DNA of 64,000 nt, from contig JABTTZ010000001.1 in assembly GCA_015075625.1 (NCBI GenBank), forward strand, positions 248,001 through 312,000. Direction: 5' to 3'. Positions 28,371-37,205 of this stretch are shown in pieces. Both the position numbers and the translations under genes were made by a program. Source of the stretch: Anaerolineales bacterium (GTDB taxonomy: Bacteria; Chloroflexota; Anaerolineae; Aggregatilineales; UBA2796). The notes under the pieces are model-generated. The model did not search any database. It was not told the DNA's origin and was given only the letters and a program-made list of their open reading frames with translations. Numbering within the stretch: position 1 is the first letter of the stretch; each line of letters opens with the position of its first letter.

Positions 28371-28901
28371 TCACACCAGCTTGTAGTAAATCACCGTGTC
28401 AATGAGGGCGGTGCCGGTGCTGTTTTGAGCATACTGAGGAATCACCCCCGAACGGACAAACCCCCACCGTTCGTAAAGCCCGTCGGCTGTGCTGCCCGAT
28501 TCGGTATCCAGAACCAAGAGGGATTTTCCCAGACCCCGCGCCGCGTCCTCTATTGCTGTCATCAAGGCAGTGGCAATCCCTTTTTGACGGTGGAGGCTGT
28601 GGACGAGGAGTTTCTGAACCTCGGCGCGGTGTGTTCCATTCAGGGGTGCAGCAAGGGCAAGATGGACACAGCCAACGATGTGCTGGTTGTCGCTATCGCC
28701 TTCAATGGCAGCCAAGACAAGGCGTTTGCCCGCGTCAACCTCTGCGCCGATTTTGCCCCAAAAGGCATCGGCTGTTTCTTCTGAAAGTGGGGCGATAAAG
28801 CCCACAGACGATCCCCCCTCAACGACGTTAATCAACAGCGCCGCGAGATCGGCGTGATGGTGGGTGAGTTCCGCTGCGCCGAGGCGCTCAATGGTAAACA
28901 C
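28371..28901 (-). CDS. GNAT family N-acetyltransferase
   Basis: A 176-residue acetyl-CoA-dependent acyltransferase. The GNAT core is clear: 'VQKLLVHSLHRQKGIATALMTAIEDAAR' contains motif A with the Q/R-x-x-G-x-G/A acetyl-CoA loop (here RQKGIA). 'LLVLDTESGSTADGLYERWGFVRSGVIPQYA' is the motif B region with the late Tyr. It resembles the PITA/aminoglycoside-type group, but the acceptor is unknown. A leftward single gene or unit with 28929. Confidence 0.87.
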   Translation of the reverse strand: MFTIERLGAAELTHHHADLAALLINVVEGGSSVGFIAPLSEETADAFWGKIGAEVDAGKRLVLAAIEGDSDNQHIVGCVHLALAAPLNGTHRAEVQKLLVHSLHRQKGIATALMTAIEDAARGLGKSLLVLDTESGSTADGLYERWGFVRSGVIPQYAQNSTGTALIDTVIYYKLV

Positions 28902-28928
28902 GGTATCGCCCCTTATGGCAGACAGCGC

Positions 28929-29462
28929 TTAGACCGGATATTCCTCAATCTCATCAATCTCGTCGGGGACAATGCCGCCGTCGATCACTTCTTCCCCAAA
29001 CAAGAGGGATGTTTTCGACTCCAGCAGGTGATCCCGCCAGAGGAACGACCCCCCCCGCGAGAACAAGACGCGATCTCCGGGTGGGGCGTCTAGGCGCTCG
29101 TTGGCGGCAAGAAGGGCATCGGCTTGGCGGAGGTGGGGAAACAAGCGGTAAAGATGATTCAGCGCATCGTAGGTGACGATCACTTGTGCCGTTGGGTCAT
29201 GTAACATGACATGGAGAATGGCGCGGGCAAGGACGCTGTGTTCGGTGTCATAATTCAGCCGGACAATCGTTTCTGGGACAGATTCAACGGCAAAATCAAT
29301 GGTGCCGTTTCGCCACACCTCAATGATGGGCGCTTCGGGAAGAAGGTTGGGAAAATGGGATGAGTCTTCAACGAAGAACACAGAGCGCCGTTTGCCATCG
29401 CGGTTTTGGATCAACGCCCTGTCACGTTCTATTGTGCGCCAACCAGAGATGAAGGTGAGCAT
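28929..29462 (-). CDS. Hypothetical protein, 177 aa
   Basis: I do not recognise the family. It is a soluble protein beginning 'MLTFISGWRTIERDRALIQNRDG', with a central 'ETIVRLNYDTEHSVLARAILHVMLHDPTAQVIVTYDALNHLYRLFPHL' helix-strand region and an acidic tail (DEIDEIEEYPV). It has no signal peptide or membrane helix. It lies 27 bp upstream of the GNAT gene on the same strand, so the two may be co-transcribed. Confidence 0.6.
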   Translation of the reverse strand: MLTFISGWRTIERDRALIQNRDGKRRSVFFVEDSSHFPNLLPEAPIIEVWRNGTIDFAVESVPETIVRLNYDTEHSVLARAILHVMLHDPTAQVIVTYDALNHLYRLFPHLRQADALLAANERLDAPPGDRVLFSRGGSFLWRDHLLESKTSLLFGEEVIDGGIVPDEIDEIEEYPV

Positions 29463-29594
29463 AGTGATCCTGTCAAACCTGTTTCAATGATGCGTTTTCG
29501 GATGCTGCGTTTGGTTACTCTTTCTATTCTTGCACGGAAATCCGGCAAATGCCGCAATAAATCCGTAAAACTTATGAAAAATTTCTGAATAGTT

Positions 29595-30542
29595 CTAGAG
29601 TGTTACCTCATACAGGTCTTGACGATACCCCGTTGGCTGCGCCTCGCTACCGATTAATGCTAACTCGCTTTCCATTAAGAAGGTCAAAATCGTCTTGTAT
29701 CCTGTGCGAAATGCCCAATCCCGAAGGGCGGCGACAAGCTGACCGGTCAGTGGACGCGCCGACCAACAGGCAAGATGCACATCGCCCGCTTCGCAATCGA
29801 TCTCGTCTGCCTCGCGGCTGTAAAGAACTGCCGCCTGCCCGCCGGCTGCCGTCAATTTCACATGATGGGATTGGGCGTTCAGCAGTTCGGGCATTCCCGC
29901 CGCCCAATCTTGGGGAAATAGTTTATCCCATTCTTGGCGGCTGGATCGGTAGCGCCCCAGAGGGAGCGCCCACCCGCGCACTGCCTCATAGGAGCGCTCG
30001 CCCCATTCCGCCGCTTGGTAAAAGACGCGCCCGCCCACTGTAGGAAGGCGGACACTCTGCCCACGCAGGGTTTGGCGAAAGTCCATGCGGGTGTAAAAGG
30101 GTGCTGCCTCGCCGTGCGCCACAATTACTTTTGCGCAGCGCATCAGCCGCCCCATCTGGAGGATGTAGCGCATCAGTGCCGATCCCACCCCCCGCCGCTG
30201 ATGGTCGGCATGAACGGCAAGCACGGAGAGTTCAAGGTGGGATCCGAAGGGGGGTGGCTCCACACTCTCATAAAGTTCCGCCATGCCCACTACGACGCCG
30301 TTTTCTTCGGCAACAAGGGGAATACCGGAACCGGCAAGGAGGCGGTTTAGGTGGACGGCACACGTTTCGATGCTCATCCACGCGCCGCCGTGCTGCCAGC
30401 GCTCAAAGAGTGTGAGCGACTCATAAGACATTGGTAGGCGCGTTCCCTCCGCCGTGATGCGCTCCCATTGGGGGGTGAGCGAACGGTGAATGGCGGTGAT
30501 CGCCGCCGTATCTTGGAGTGTTGCCAAGCGAACGGTGGTCAT
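29595..30542 (-). CDS. GNAT family acetyltransferase with C-terminal extension
   Basis: A 315-residue protein. Residues 1-160 form the GNAT domain: 'LELSVLAVHADHQRRGVGSALMRYIL' carries the acetyl-CoA loop QRRGVG, and 'VIVAHGEAAPFYTRMDFRQT' is motif B. Residues 165-315 are a second, GNAT-like or unrelated lobe without a clear acetyl-CoA motif, ending 'ESELALIGSEAQPTGYRQDLYEV'. It lies 3 bp downstream of the small membrane protein at 30546 on the same strand. Confidence 0.82.
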   Translation of the reverse strand: MTTVRLATLQDTAAITAIHRSLTPQWERITAEGTRLPMSYESLTLFERWQHGGAWMSIETCAVHLNRLLAGSGIPLVAEENGVVVGMAELYESVEPPPFGSHLELSVLAVHADHQRRGVGSALMRYILQMGRLMRCAKVIVAHGEAAPFYTRMDFRQTLRGQSVRLPTVGGRVFYQAAEWGERSYEAVRGWALPLGRYRSSRQEWDKLFPQDWAAGMPELLNAQSHHVKLTAAGGQAAVLYSREADEIDCEAGDVHLACWSARPLTGQLVAALRDWAFRTGYKTILTFLMESELALIGSEAQPTGYRQDLYEVTL

Positions 30543-30545
30543 CGG

Positions 30546-30791
30546 CTACTCGTCGTCGTCGCCATCGGTGGCGCGGTTAGCGTTATTTTGTGCCAGGTAA
30601 TAAACGCCCACAGCGGCGATTGCCGCCAACCCCAACATCAAAATCAAGACAGTGACCCCTTGCGGAGGCGTGGCGCTATCAACGCGCTCACCACCCTCTT
30701 GTGCCAGCGCGGGCGTGGCGAAAAACAACCCCACAAGGGCAACAGCGATCAGGACAAAACGACGGGTGGTGGGTATGATCATCGGAAACAT
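30546..30791 (-). CDS. Small exported or membrane protein, 81 aa
   Basis: The N-terminus (about 8-30) is a signal peptide or membrane anchor ('RRFVLIAVALVGLFFATPALAQ'). A second hydrophobic helix lies at about 46-66, followed by an acidic tail (TDGDDDE). The start may be ATG 30782 rather than 30791. I recognise no family. It probably shares a transcript with the GNAT gene at 29595. Confidence 0.55.
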   Translation of the reverse strand: MFPMIIPTTRRFVLIAVALVGLFFATPALAQEGGERVDSATPPQGVTVLILMLGLAAIAAVGVYYLAQNNANRATDGDDDE

Positions 30792-30877
30792 TCCTTCGGG
30801 AATCTACGTATGAAAGCATGAACAGCGATCTTGTGCTGATTATAGCGAATCGCTGCAAAGTAAGGAGTCGTTACGCA

Positions 30878-31949
30878 ATGGCACGCCTTCTCCCCCCCGG
30901 ACCGAAAGGACACCCTTTGCTTGGGATGCTGCCTCAAATGCGCAGCCACCGCCTGCAACTGGTGAGCGATCTCTACCACACCTTTGGCGAGATAAGCAGT
31001 TTTCGTTTGGCGACGAAGCGTACCTTCTTTTTTATAAATCCTGACGATGTGCGGGCGGTGTTTTGGTTGAACACGCCGACAAAATGCACAAAGGCACATT
31101 TCTCAAGCGGAATGTTGGACCGATTATCGGACAAGGGCTGTTGCTGAGCGAGGGGGATTTCCACCGCCACCAACGGAGGTTGATTCAACCTGTGTTCAAC
31201 CATGCCAAAATCGCCGGATTTGGCGAATCGATGGTTCATTACACCCATCAGCGGTGGTTGAGGTGGCGTGACGAGGAGCAGATTGATCTGGCGCATGAGA
31301 TGTCGGCGCTCACCCTTCAGATTGTGGCAAAGACCCTCTTTGATGCCGATGTGGACTCAGACACCGATCATGTCAGCATGACCGTCACCGCCGGAATGCG
31401 TTTGGTCAACAATGCCTTCGGTCCCCGCCCCCCATGTGGCTGCCAACCCCGAACAACCGCCGCCCTCGGGCAATCCGCGAGAATTTGGATCAAGTCTTGA
31501 TGGCGATTATCAATGAACGGCGGCAGTCCGGTGAGGATCGCGGCGATCTGCTTTCGATGCTGCTTGCCGCCCGCGATGAGGACACCGATCAGGGGATGGA
31601 TGATGACCAACTTCACGATGAAGCGATGACCTTGTTCCTTGCCGGACATGAGACAACGGCGAATGCACTCAGTTTTGCCTTTTACCTCTTGGCAAAACAT
31701 CCCGAAGTGGAACAGCGTTTGCTTGCCAAATTGAAGGATATTGTGGGCGAACGGCTGCCCACCGCAAAGGATGTCTCCAAGCTGCCTTACTTGGATCACG
31801 TTTTGAAAGAGACGATGCGCCTTTACCCGCCGGCGGAGACGCCACCCGCCCTTGAACCGATGATCACTTTGCGCCCCCGCGATGGAATCCCGATGCGGGT
31901 GCGCCTGCGGCAAGAGGCACAGCTTAGCGCTGGCGACGTGGCGGGGTGA
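30878..31949 (+). pseudogene. Decayed cytochrome P450 (two frameshifts and loss of the heme-binding region)
   Basis: Three frames together give a bacterial P450. Frame one runs from ATG 30878 ('ARLLPPGPKGHPLLG') to about 31055. Frame two runs to about 31425 ('GQGLLLSEGDFHRHQRRLIQPVFNH'). Frame three runs to 31949 and includes the I-helix 'LFLAGHETTANAL' and the K-helix 'KETMRLYPPAE'. Both shifts fall in homopolymers (TTTT near 31055, CCCCCC near 31424), each fitting the loss of one base. The K-helix then runs directly into the last strand ('LEPMITLRPRDGIPMRVRLR'), so about 90-100 residues including the FxxGxRxC heme Cys are deleted in frame. The protein cannot bind heme normally. Confidence 0.85.
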
Positions 31950-31956
31950 CAGGCGC

Positions 31957-32754
31957 TCAGGCGAGGATGATCACTTCGTCCCCGACCCGCACCGTTCCGG
32001 GCGCGGCGTGGATCAGGTTTTGCCCAAACAGCACCCCCCGCTCGGAATCACGGTAGGTTGCCAGCGTGCGCAAAGGTTCTTTGCCGCGCTTCGCCGTTTC
32101 CTGATCCGTCGTCGTAATGGTGCAGCGGGCGCACGCTTTCACCACATCAAAGATCATCGCGCCAATCCGAATCTGTTTCCAGCCATCCTCGGCATAGGCA
32201 TCTACGCCGCGCACGACTAGATTAGGGCGAAACCGATTCATGGGAAGCGGTGTGTCAAGGCGGGTGTTCAGATCGGCAAGGGATTCCTCGCTGATCAAGA
32301 GGAAGGGGTAGCCATCGGCAAAACCGACCTGATCGCTCGTCCGTTTGGCATAGCGTTGATCAACCTGACGGATATGATCGTCCGCCATCCGCACAAGGCG
32401 GAGCGGCGATTCTAGCGTATCGCTCAGCCACTGGGCAGCATCGTCGCCCTGATCAAACGCCTCACATTCGCTATCCCACACGGTGACACTCATCCGCCGC
32501 CCATCCATCCCCAGCGGAAGGGACAAGGGCGACATCGCCGGGGCGTTTATGGTGAGCATCCCACTGTGGATCGTCGGATGGATCAACGCCAGGCGAGGCA
32601 GTTCGCGCTGCGTCACAAAATCACCGTGCGGGTCAACAATCAGCCAATGGCGGTCATAGCGAAAGCCACGCCAATCCGCCTCCCCAACCTCAAGCGTTAC
32701 ACCGCCACACGATTTGATCGGATAATAGTGAAGCGCCGTCACAATAGGGGGCAT
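31957..32754 (-). CDS. MOSC domain protein (YcbX-like)
   Basis: A 265-residue protein with an N-terminal MOSC beta-barrel ('MPPIVTALHYYPIKSCGGVTLEVGEADWRGFRYDRHWLIVD') and a C-terminal MOSC domain. The conserved Cys that binds the molybdenum cofactor or transferred sulfur is in 'FDVVKACARCTITTTDQETAKRG'. YcbX-type proteins reduce N-hydroxylated compounds using Moco and an electron donor. ATG 32754 has AGGAG upstream and matches the domain start. The ferredoxin domain of E. coli YcbX is absent, so electrons must come from another protein. Confidence 0.88.
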   Translation of the reverse strand: MPPIVTALHYYPIKSCGGVTLEVGEADWRGFRYDRHWLIVDPHGDFVTQRELPRLALIHPTIHSGMLTINAPAMSPLSLPLGMDGRRMSVTVWDSECEAFDQGDDAAQWLSDTLESPLRLVRMADDHIRQVDQRYAKRTSDQVGFADGYPFLLISEESLADLNTRLDTPLPMNRFRPNLVVRGVDAYAEDGWKQIRIGAMIFDVVKACARCTITTTDQETAKRGKEPLRTLATYRDSERGVLFGQNLIHAAPGTVRVGDEVIILA

Positions 32755-32862
32755 AAGAGGACTCCTGTTTTGGGGTAAAGGGGTGCAGCGCAGCCTGCAC
32801 CCCACTATGAAAAAAACTATCCATGTGGGCTATGTGACATGCCCTCTGGTAAAGGTGCAATC

Positions 32863-34656
32863 CTACTCGCCCACCGTCAGTGTGAGACGGAGCAGCGCAT
32901 CGCCCTTCGCGGTGGAGGCGGTGCTAATCGTCCCCAACTGGATAACTTCTGCCAACGCCTTAAAGGTGACTTTGGCAGCTTCAAACTGTGCTTTTTCTGC
33001 CGCCAACTCCGGGTCAGCGCCAGCTTGCGGGGTGGGCGTTTGCTGTATGCTCATCGCGATATTACGGAAAATTCGTCCGGTGGCAATGATGATCGCCGTA
33101 TAGCCTTCGCCAAGCATCTGCAGTCCCGTGCCATCCATAAACCAGAACGAGGTAGCGTCAGGGAGGATCAGCGCCTCAGCCTGCTCAAAGAGAACATCAT
33201 CCCCGCCCGATGCGATCACGAGGTTGTTCATGGTTGCAAAGAAGAAGGTGTCCTGAATGTAATCCAAGACAAAGGTCACCGGCGCGTCAAGGGTGGGCGA
33301 TTCAAAGCTCACCGTGTTAAAGGTCATTCCGCCCATCGACTCCGTACCGAAGGTGATCGGCTGCCCTTGCGCCGCCCCTGCTTCAAGAAGTTTACGGAGA
33401 TTCGCTGCCAGCGCCTTCCCTTTTTCGGCGTCCTTGATATTTGCCGCGACCCCAAAAGCAACCCCCGTGAGCGATCCCTTCAGGCTTGGATCAACGCTGG
33501 TATCGAAAATGCTTATCCCACTGGCGTCAGGGACATAGTTCACCCAAAGGGCGTAATCGGCATCACTCAGGTTATCAAGAATATCCGCTTGGAGATCAAG
33601 CCCGGTGGCTTGCTTAAAGGCTGCCATGACCTGCGCTTCTTGGGCTGCTCCTTCTGTGGCGGCGGCAAAAAGCCCTTTGAGCAAGGCGGGAAAATCGGCA
33701 CTAACGAGAAAGAGCGAGGACCGTGGGATGCCGCGCTTCCAACCCTCCTGGAGTGGGCGAGTCCCCGTAAAGCCAAGCGCGGCTACCTTTTCGGGGTCAA
33801 CGGCTACCGCTATATCCAAAACAAGCGTCTTGTCGGCGTCGGCAAAGCTGCCGGCAATTCCCAATTTCCCGATTCCGGCAATTGCCAACTGCCGTTGAAG
33901 ATCAGCCGTTGGGGTAATGCTGTTTCGCGTCAGAATGTCTTGGGTAATGCTCACATACTGAGGCAGATCAACGTAAAGGAACAGGTTGTTCTCTCCGGGA
34001 AGCAGCGACGCCACCTCTTTGAACGAGTCCGTCAAATCCAGCTTGGTATCGAGCAGCAGGGTTTGGGCAACTCCCGAATTCGTCCCGATCAGTAAGATGT
34101 CATCGTGAAGTTCGACGGTGAGTGGGGATTGTTCGCCCTTCCAACGAAGGATGTCCGTCCCCTCCTTCGCTACTGGCAGACTGAGCATTTTCACTACTTT
34201 ATCGACAAACGTTTCGGCGGCGGCTTTGTCTTTCACCTGAAGAATCAAAAGCCCTTCACTTTGCAAGGGGTTGGCGTTATCCATCATAATTTCGCGTACC
34301 TTCGCAATGCAAAAGGCAGCGCGATCCCCAAGCCAGGGGCGCACCTCGCGCTGGTAATCGACCCCGGTGTTGGCGAGTCCCAATTGGATCAGTGCCGCCG
34401 CTGAGGGCAGCGCCCGTCCGGTCATTTTTTGCGAGATGGTTGAAGCAATGCCAATCAGCGTCTCAAAATAGGCTTCGTCGGTGCGCAGGCTGAGGTAAAC
34501 AATCGAATCATTAGGGCAGAACCGTGCCAAGCCCGTCGGGTAGGTTTCGGCGGGAGTGCTTGCACGCTCGATGGGTAGTGAGTCGGCGCGCACGCTGATC
34601 GCCCCAAGGGGCAGGATTAGCACCGCCATAATGATGAGAAGAACTCGTTTTAACAT
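32863..34656 (-). CDS. Secreted DUF3352 domain protein
   Basis: A 597-residue exported protein with a signal peptide (MLKRVLLIIMAVLILPLG..., cleavage near VRAD). The DUF3352 body starts 'YPTGLARFCPNDSIVYLSLRTD', with repeated alpha/beta units such as 'LILQVKDKAAAETFVDKVVKML' and 'DDILLIGTNSGVAQTLL'. The family function is not known. Long DUF3352 proteins are frequent in Chloroflexota and Cyanobacteria. A large opposite-strand open frame across this gene is a composition artefact. It is divergent from the kinase at 34827. Confidence 0.8.
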   Translation of the reverse strand: MLKRVLLIIMAVLILPLGAISVRADSLPIERASTPAETYPTGLARFCPNDSIVYLSLRTDEAYFETLIGIASTISQKMTGRALPSAAALIQLGLANTGVDYQREVRPWLGDRAAFCIAKVREIMMDNANPLQSEGLLILQVKDKAAAETFVDKVVKMLSLPVAKEGTDILRWKGEQSPLTVELHDDILLIGTNSGVAQTLLLDTKLDLTDSFKEVASLLPGENNLFLYVDLPQYVSITQDILTRNSITPTADLQRQLAIAGIGKLGIAGSFADADKTLVLDIAVAVDPEKVAALGFTGTRPLQEGWKRGIPRSSLFLVSADFPALLKGLFAAATEGAAQEAQVMAAFKQATGLDLQADILDNLSDADYALWVNYVPDASGISIFDTSVDPSLKGSLTGVAFGVAANIKDAEKGKALAANLRKLLEAGAAQGQPITFGTESMGGMTFNTVSFESPTLDAPVTFVLDYIQDTFFFATMNNLVIASGGDDVLFEQAEALILPDATSFWFMDGTGLQMLGEGYTAIIIATGRIFRNIAMSIQQTPTPQAGADPELAAEKAQFEAAKVTFKALAEVIQLGTISTASTAKGDALLRLTLTVGE

Positions 34657-34826
34657 ACGCTATGCTCCTTTGAATATGCAAGGCTATCGCGCTATCTCAA
34701 GCGACTACTACCATTATATGCCGATCTGATCCCAAATAACGGCGATTCAACCGATCAGGGAGTAAACTACGGGGGTCAGCCCGTGTCATGGGAGAAATCA
34801 GGCGAGGGGGAGAAGAAGGACACTCT

Positions 34827-37205
34827 ATGGGGCAATCAGACGCCAGAACAACCTCTACAACGGCTGCCTTACCAGAATTGACGGATCGTCGCTACGTCTT
34901 GCTGGAAAAACTTGGCGAAGGCGGGATGGGCATTGTCTATAAGGCGTATGACCGCCTGATGGGACAAATGGTCGCCCTTAAATGGGTGCGCGTGGCAGCC
35001 GATCAGATTGTCTACACAACGCAGATCGTCTCCTCTCCAAGTTCAACGAGTACCTTCCTTTCGCTGGCGCATGAGTTCCGCGTGTTGGCGTCCATTCGCC
35101 ACCCGAACATCATCAATGAATACACCTATGGCTTTGATAAGGCACGCCGCCCATACCTAACGATGGAATACCTTGAAGGGGCGCAGCCAATCACTCGCTA
35201 TGCCTTCGGACGCTCCACCCAAGAAAAGATCGATCTTGCCCTTCAGATGCTCCATGCGCTGGCATACCTTCACCGGCGCGGCATCATTCACCGCGACTTG
35301 AAACCCGCCAATGTCTTGATTTGGCAAGGGCAGGCGCGGGTCTTGGATTTTGGCATTGCCCTTGCCCAGGGTGACCCTGAATCGCCCGCTGGCACGGTTG
35401 CTTACATGTCGCCAGAACAATTGGAAGGCTTGCCCGCCTCTGAAGCATCCGATCTGTACGCCGTTGGGGTCATGCTCTATGAGATGTTCGCTGGCGGACA
35501 CCCCTTCCCCACAGAGCCTCTCGCCGTTTTACTGAACGGAATTCTGTTTACTGATCCCGATCTGGATCGGTTGCGTATTGATCCGATTCAGGTTCAGCCC
35601 ACCGCCGAAACACCCACCGCCGATTCCCCGCCGCCCACCTCTCCCCCAGAGACACGAGACGACCCAACCACCTACGGCGACTATAAGGAGATCAACAGCC
35701 CACATACGACGGACACGGCACGGGGGCTTCCCGACGACGAACGAACGATCACCGCTGATGGCAACGCCGTACCCTTTCCGCTGCCGCAAGCGCCACGCCC
35801 AAGCCCAACGCCGACCCCTCGGCGCGATGAGACAGAGGGCAGCGGTCTACGGATGATCATCGGGCGGCTGCTGCAAAAATCGCCCGCAGATCGCTACCAT
35901 TCGGCAGAGACGTTGATCCGCGATCTGTGCCTTGTGGCAGGGTTTCCGCTCCCTAGCGAGGGTGACGAACTGCGCGAGGGATTTCTACAACCCGCCCACT
36001 TTGCCGGACGAGACGAGCCGCTGTTGGTGATGCAAAATGCCTTGAAAACACTGATCCGAACAGGGCAGGGCGGCATGTGGCTGATCGGCGGGGAAAGCGG
36101 GGTGGGCAAATCACGGTTTTTGGATGAGATCGTCGTTAACGCCCACGTTGCTGGCGTCCATGTGCTGCGTGCCACCTACAGCGGGATAGGGGAGACGCCC
36201 TACCACTTGTGGGGGTCAATCCTCCACCAGATTCTGCTCCGGTTGGATGTTTCCGATCATGAGGCGGGCGTTGTAAAACCGCTGATTCCCAATATAGAGC
36301 AACTGCTGGATCGCCCTGTGGCTGACCTCCCTCCCTTAGAGGGAAAGGCAAATTACGAGCGGTTTGTAACAACTTTTTTAGGGCTGTTTAGGCGTATCAA
36401 AAACCCTAAAGTGGTTATCTTTGAGGATGTTCACCAGCGTAAAAATCTGGATGCGCTGAATCGTTTAGCGGCGCTGACGACTCTTGTCCCGCTGGTGATC
36501 ATTGGCAGCTACCGTGACGATGAACGCCCGGCGCTGCCCCATGCGCTGCCGGCTGCCGAAGTGATCACCTTAGGGCGCTTCACATCCGATGCGGTGGGGG
36601 AGATTGTTGAATCGATGATTGGCAAAACCCCCCCCGCCGTTGTCAAGGCGCTTTACCAAGAGACCGAGGGCAACGCCTTTGCCCTTGTCGAAAGCGTGCG
36701 GGCGCTGGCAGAAGATTCCGGCGGGTTGCTCAATATCGGCGGGACACGCCGCCCAGAAGATGTGCCAACGGGCGGGTTGGGGCGGCTGATCCGGCGGCGC
36801 TTGGGGCGCGTCTCGGCGGCGGATTACGCCCGCTTGGAATATGCCGCGCTGATTGGGCGCGATCTTGATCTGGCGGTCTTGAAATCCCTCGGCGGGAGCG
36901 TCGATCTCCTCGATGATTGGTTGACGCGCTGCGCGATTGCCGCGATCCTTGATTCCCCCAACAACATCTGGCGCTTTAGTCACGATTACCTGCGGGCGGG
37001 TATCCTCGCCGCATTGGACGATGCCCGCCGTCCGCCACTTCATGCCGAGATTGCCGAGTCGATGGGGCGTGTTTACGGGGAACAACCCATGCACGCGGCT
37101 ACCATCGCCCATCATTACACCGAGGCGGGCGATCCAGTGCGGGCGGCGTCTTATGGGGCGGTTGCCCGCGCCTATGCCGCCTTGTGGGGCGAGGAGAACA
37201 CCTGA
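34827..37205 (+). CDS. Ser/Thr protein kinase fused to an AAA ATPase domain
   Basis: A 792-residue fusion. I chose ATG 34827 for the GAAGGA site six bases upstream. The kinase domain (about 20-265) has the Gly loop 'LGEGGMGIVYKAYD', Lys in 'VALKWVRV', catalytic 'HRDLKPANVL' and 'DFGIALAQ'. A Pro/Thr-rich insert follows (about 265-330) within the C-lobe region. The AAA module (about 400-640) has Walker A 'GGESGVGKS' and 'IFEDVH' in place of a classic Walker B. It ends soon after a winged-helix-like segment and has none of the long TPR array seen in PknK-type relatives. It probably couples phosphorylation to signalling. The PseG-PseH gene starts next to its stop. Confidence 0.85.
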   Translation: MGQSDARTTSTTAALPELTDRRYVLLEKLGEGGMGIVYKAYDRLMGQMVALKWVRVAADQIVYTTQIVSSPSSTSTFLSLAHEFRVLASIRHPNIINEYTYGFDKARRPYLTMEYLEGAQPITRYAFGRSTQEKIDLALQMLHALAYLHRRGIIHRDLKPANVLIWQGQARVLDFGIALAQGDPESPAGTVAYMSPEQLEGLPASEASDLYAVGVMLYEMFAGGHPFPTEPLAVLLNGILFTDPDLDRLRIDPIQVQPTAETPTADSPPPTSPPETRDDPTTYGDYKEINSPHTTDTARGLPDDERTITADGNAVPFPLPQAPRPSPTPTPRRDETEGSGLRMIIGRLLQKSPADRYHSAETLIRDLCLVAGFPLPSEGDELREGFLQPAHFAGRDEPLLVMQNALKTLIRTGQGGMWLIGGESGVGKSRFLDEIVVNAHVAGVHVLRATYSGIGETPYHLWGSILHQILLRLDVSDHEAGVVKPLIPNIEQLLDRPVADLPPLEGKANYERFVTTFLGLFRRIKNPKVVIFEDVHQRKNLDALNRLAALTTLVPLVIIGSYRDDERPALPHALPAAEVITLGRFTSDAVGEIVESMIGKTPPAVVKALYQETEGNAFALVESVRALAEDSGGLLNIGGTRRPEDVPTGGLGRLIRRRLGRVSAADYARLEYAALIGRDLDLAVLKSLGGSVDLLDDWLTRCAIAAILDSPNNIWRFSHDYLRAGILAALDDARRPPLHAEIAESMGRVYGEQPMHAATIAHHYTEAGDPVRAASYGAVARAYAALWGEENT

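Noticed and set aside
32839-34095. 418-residue plus-strand open frame
   Set aside because: Antisense to the DUF3352 gene; it has no recognisable domain and a composition typical of a shadow frame.
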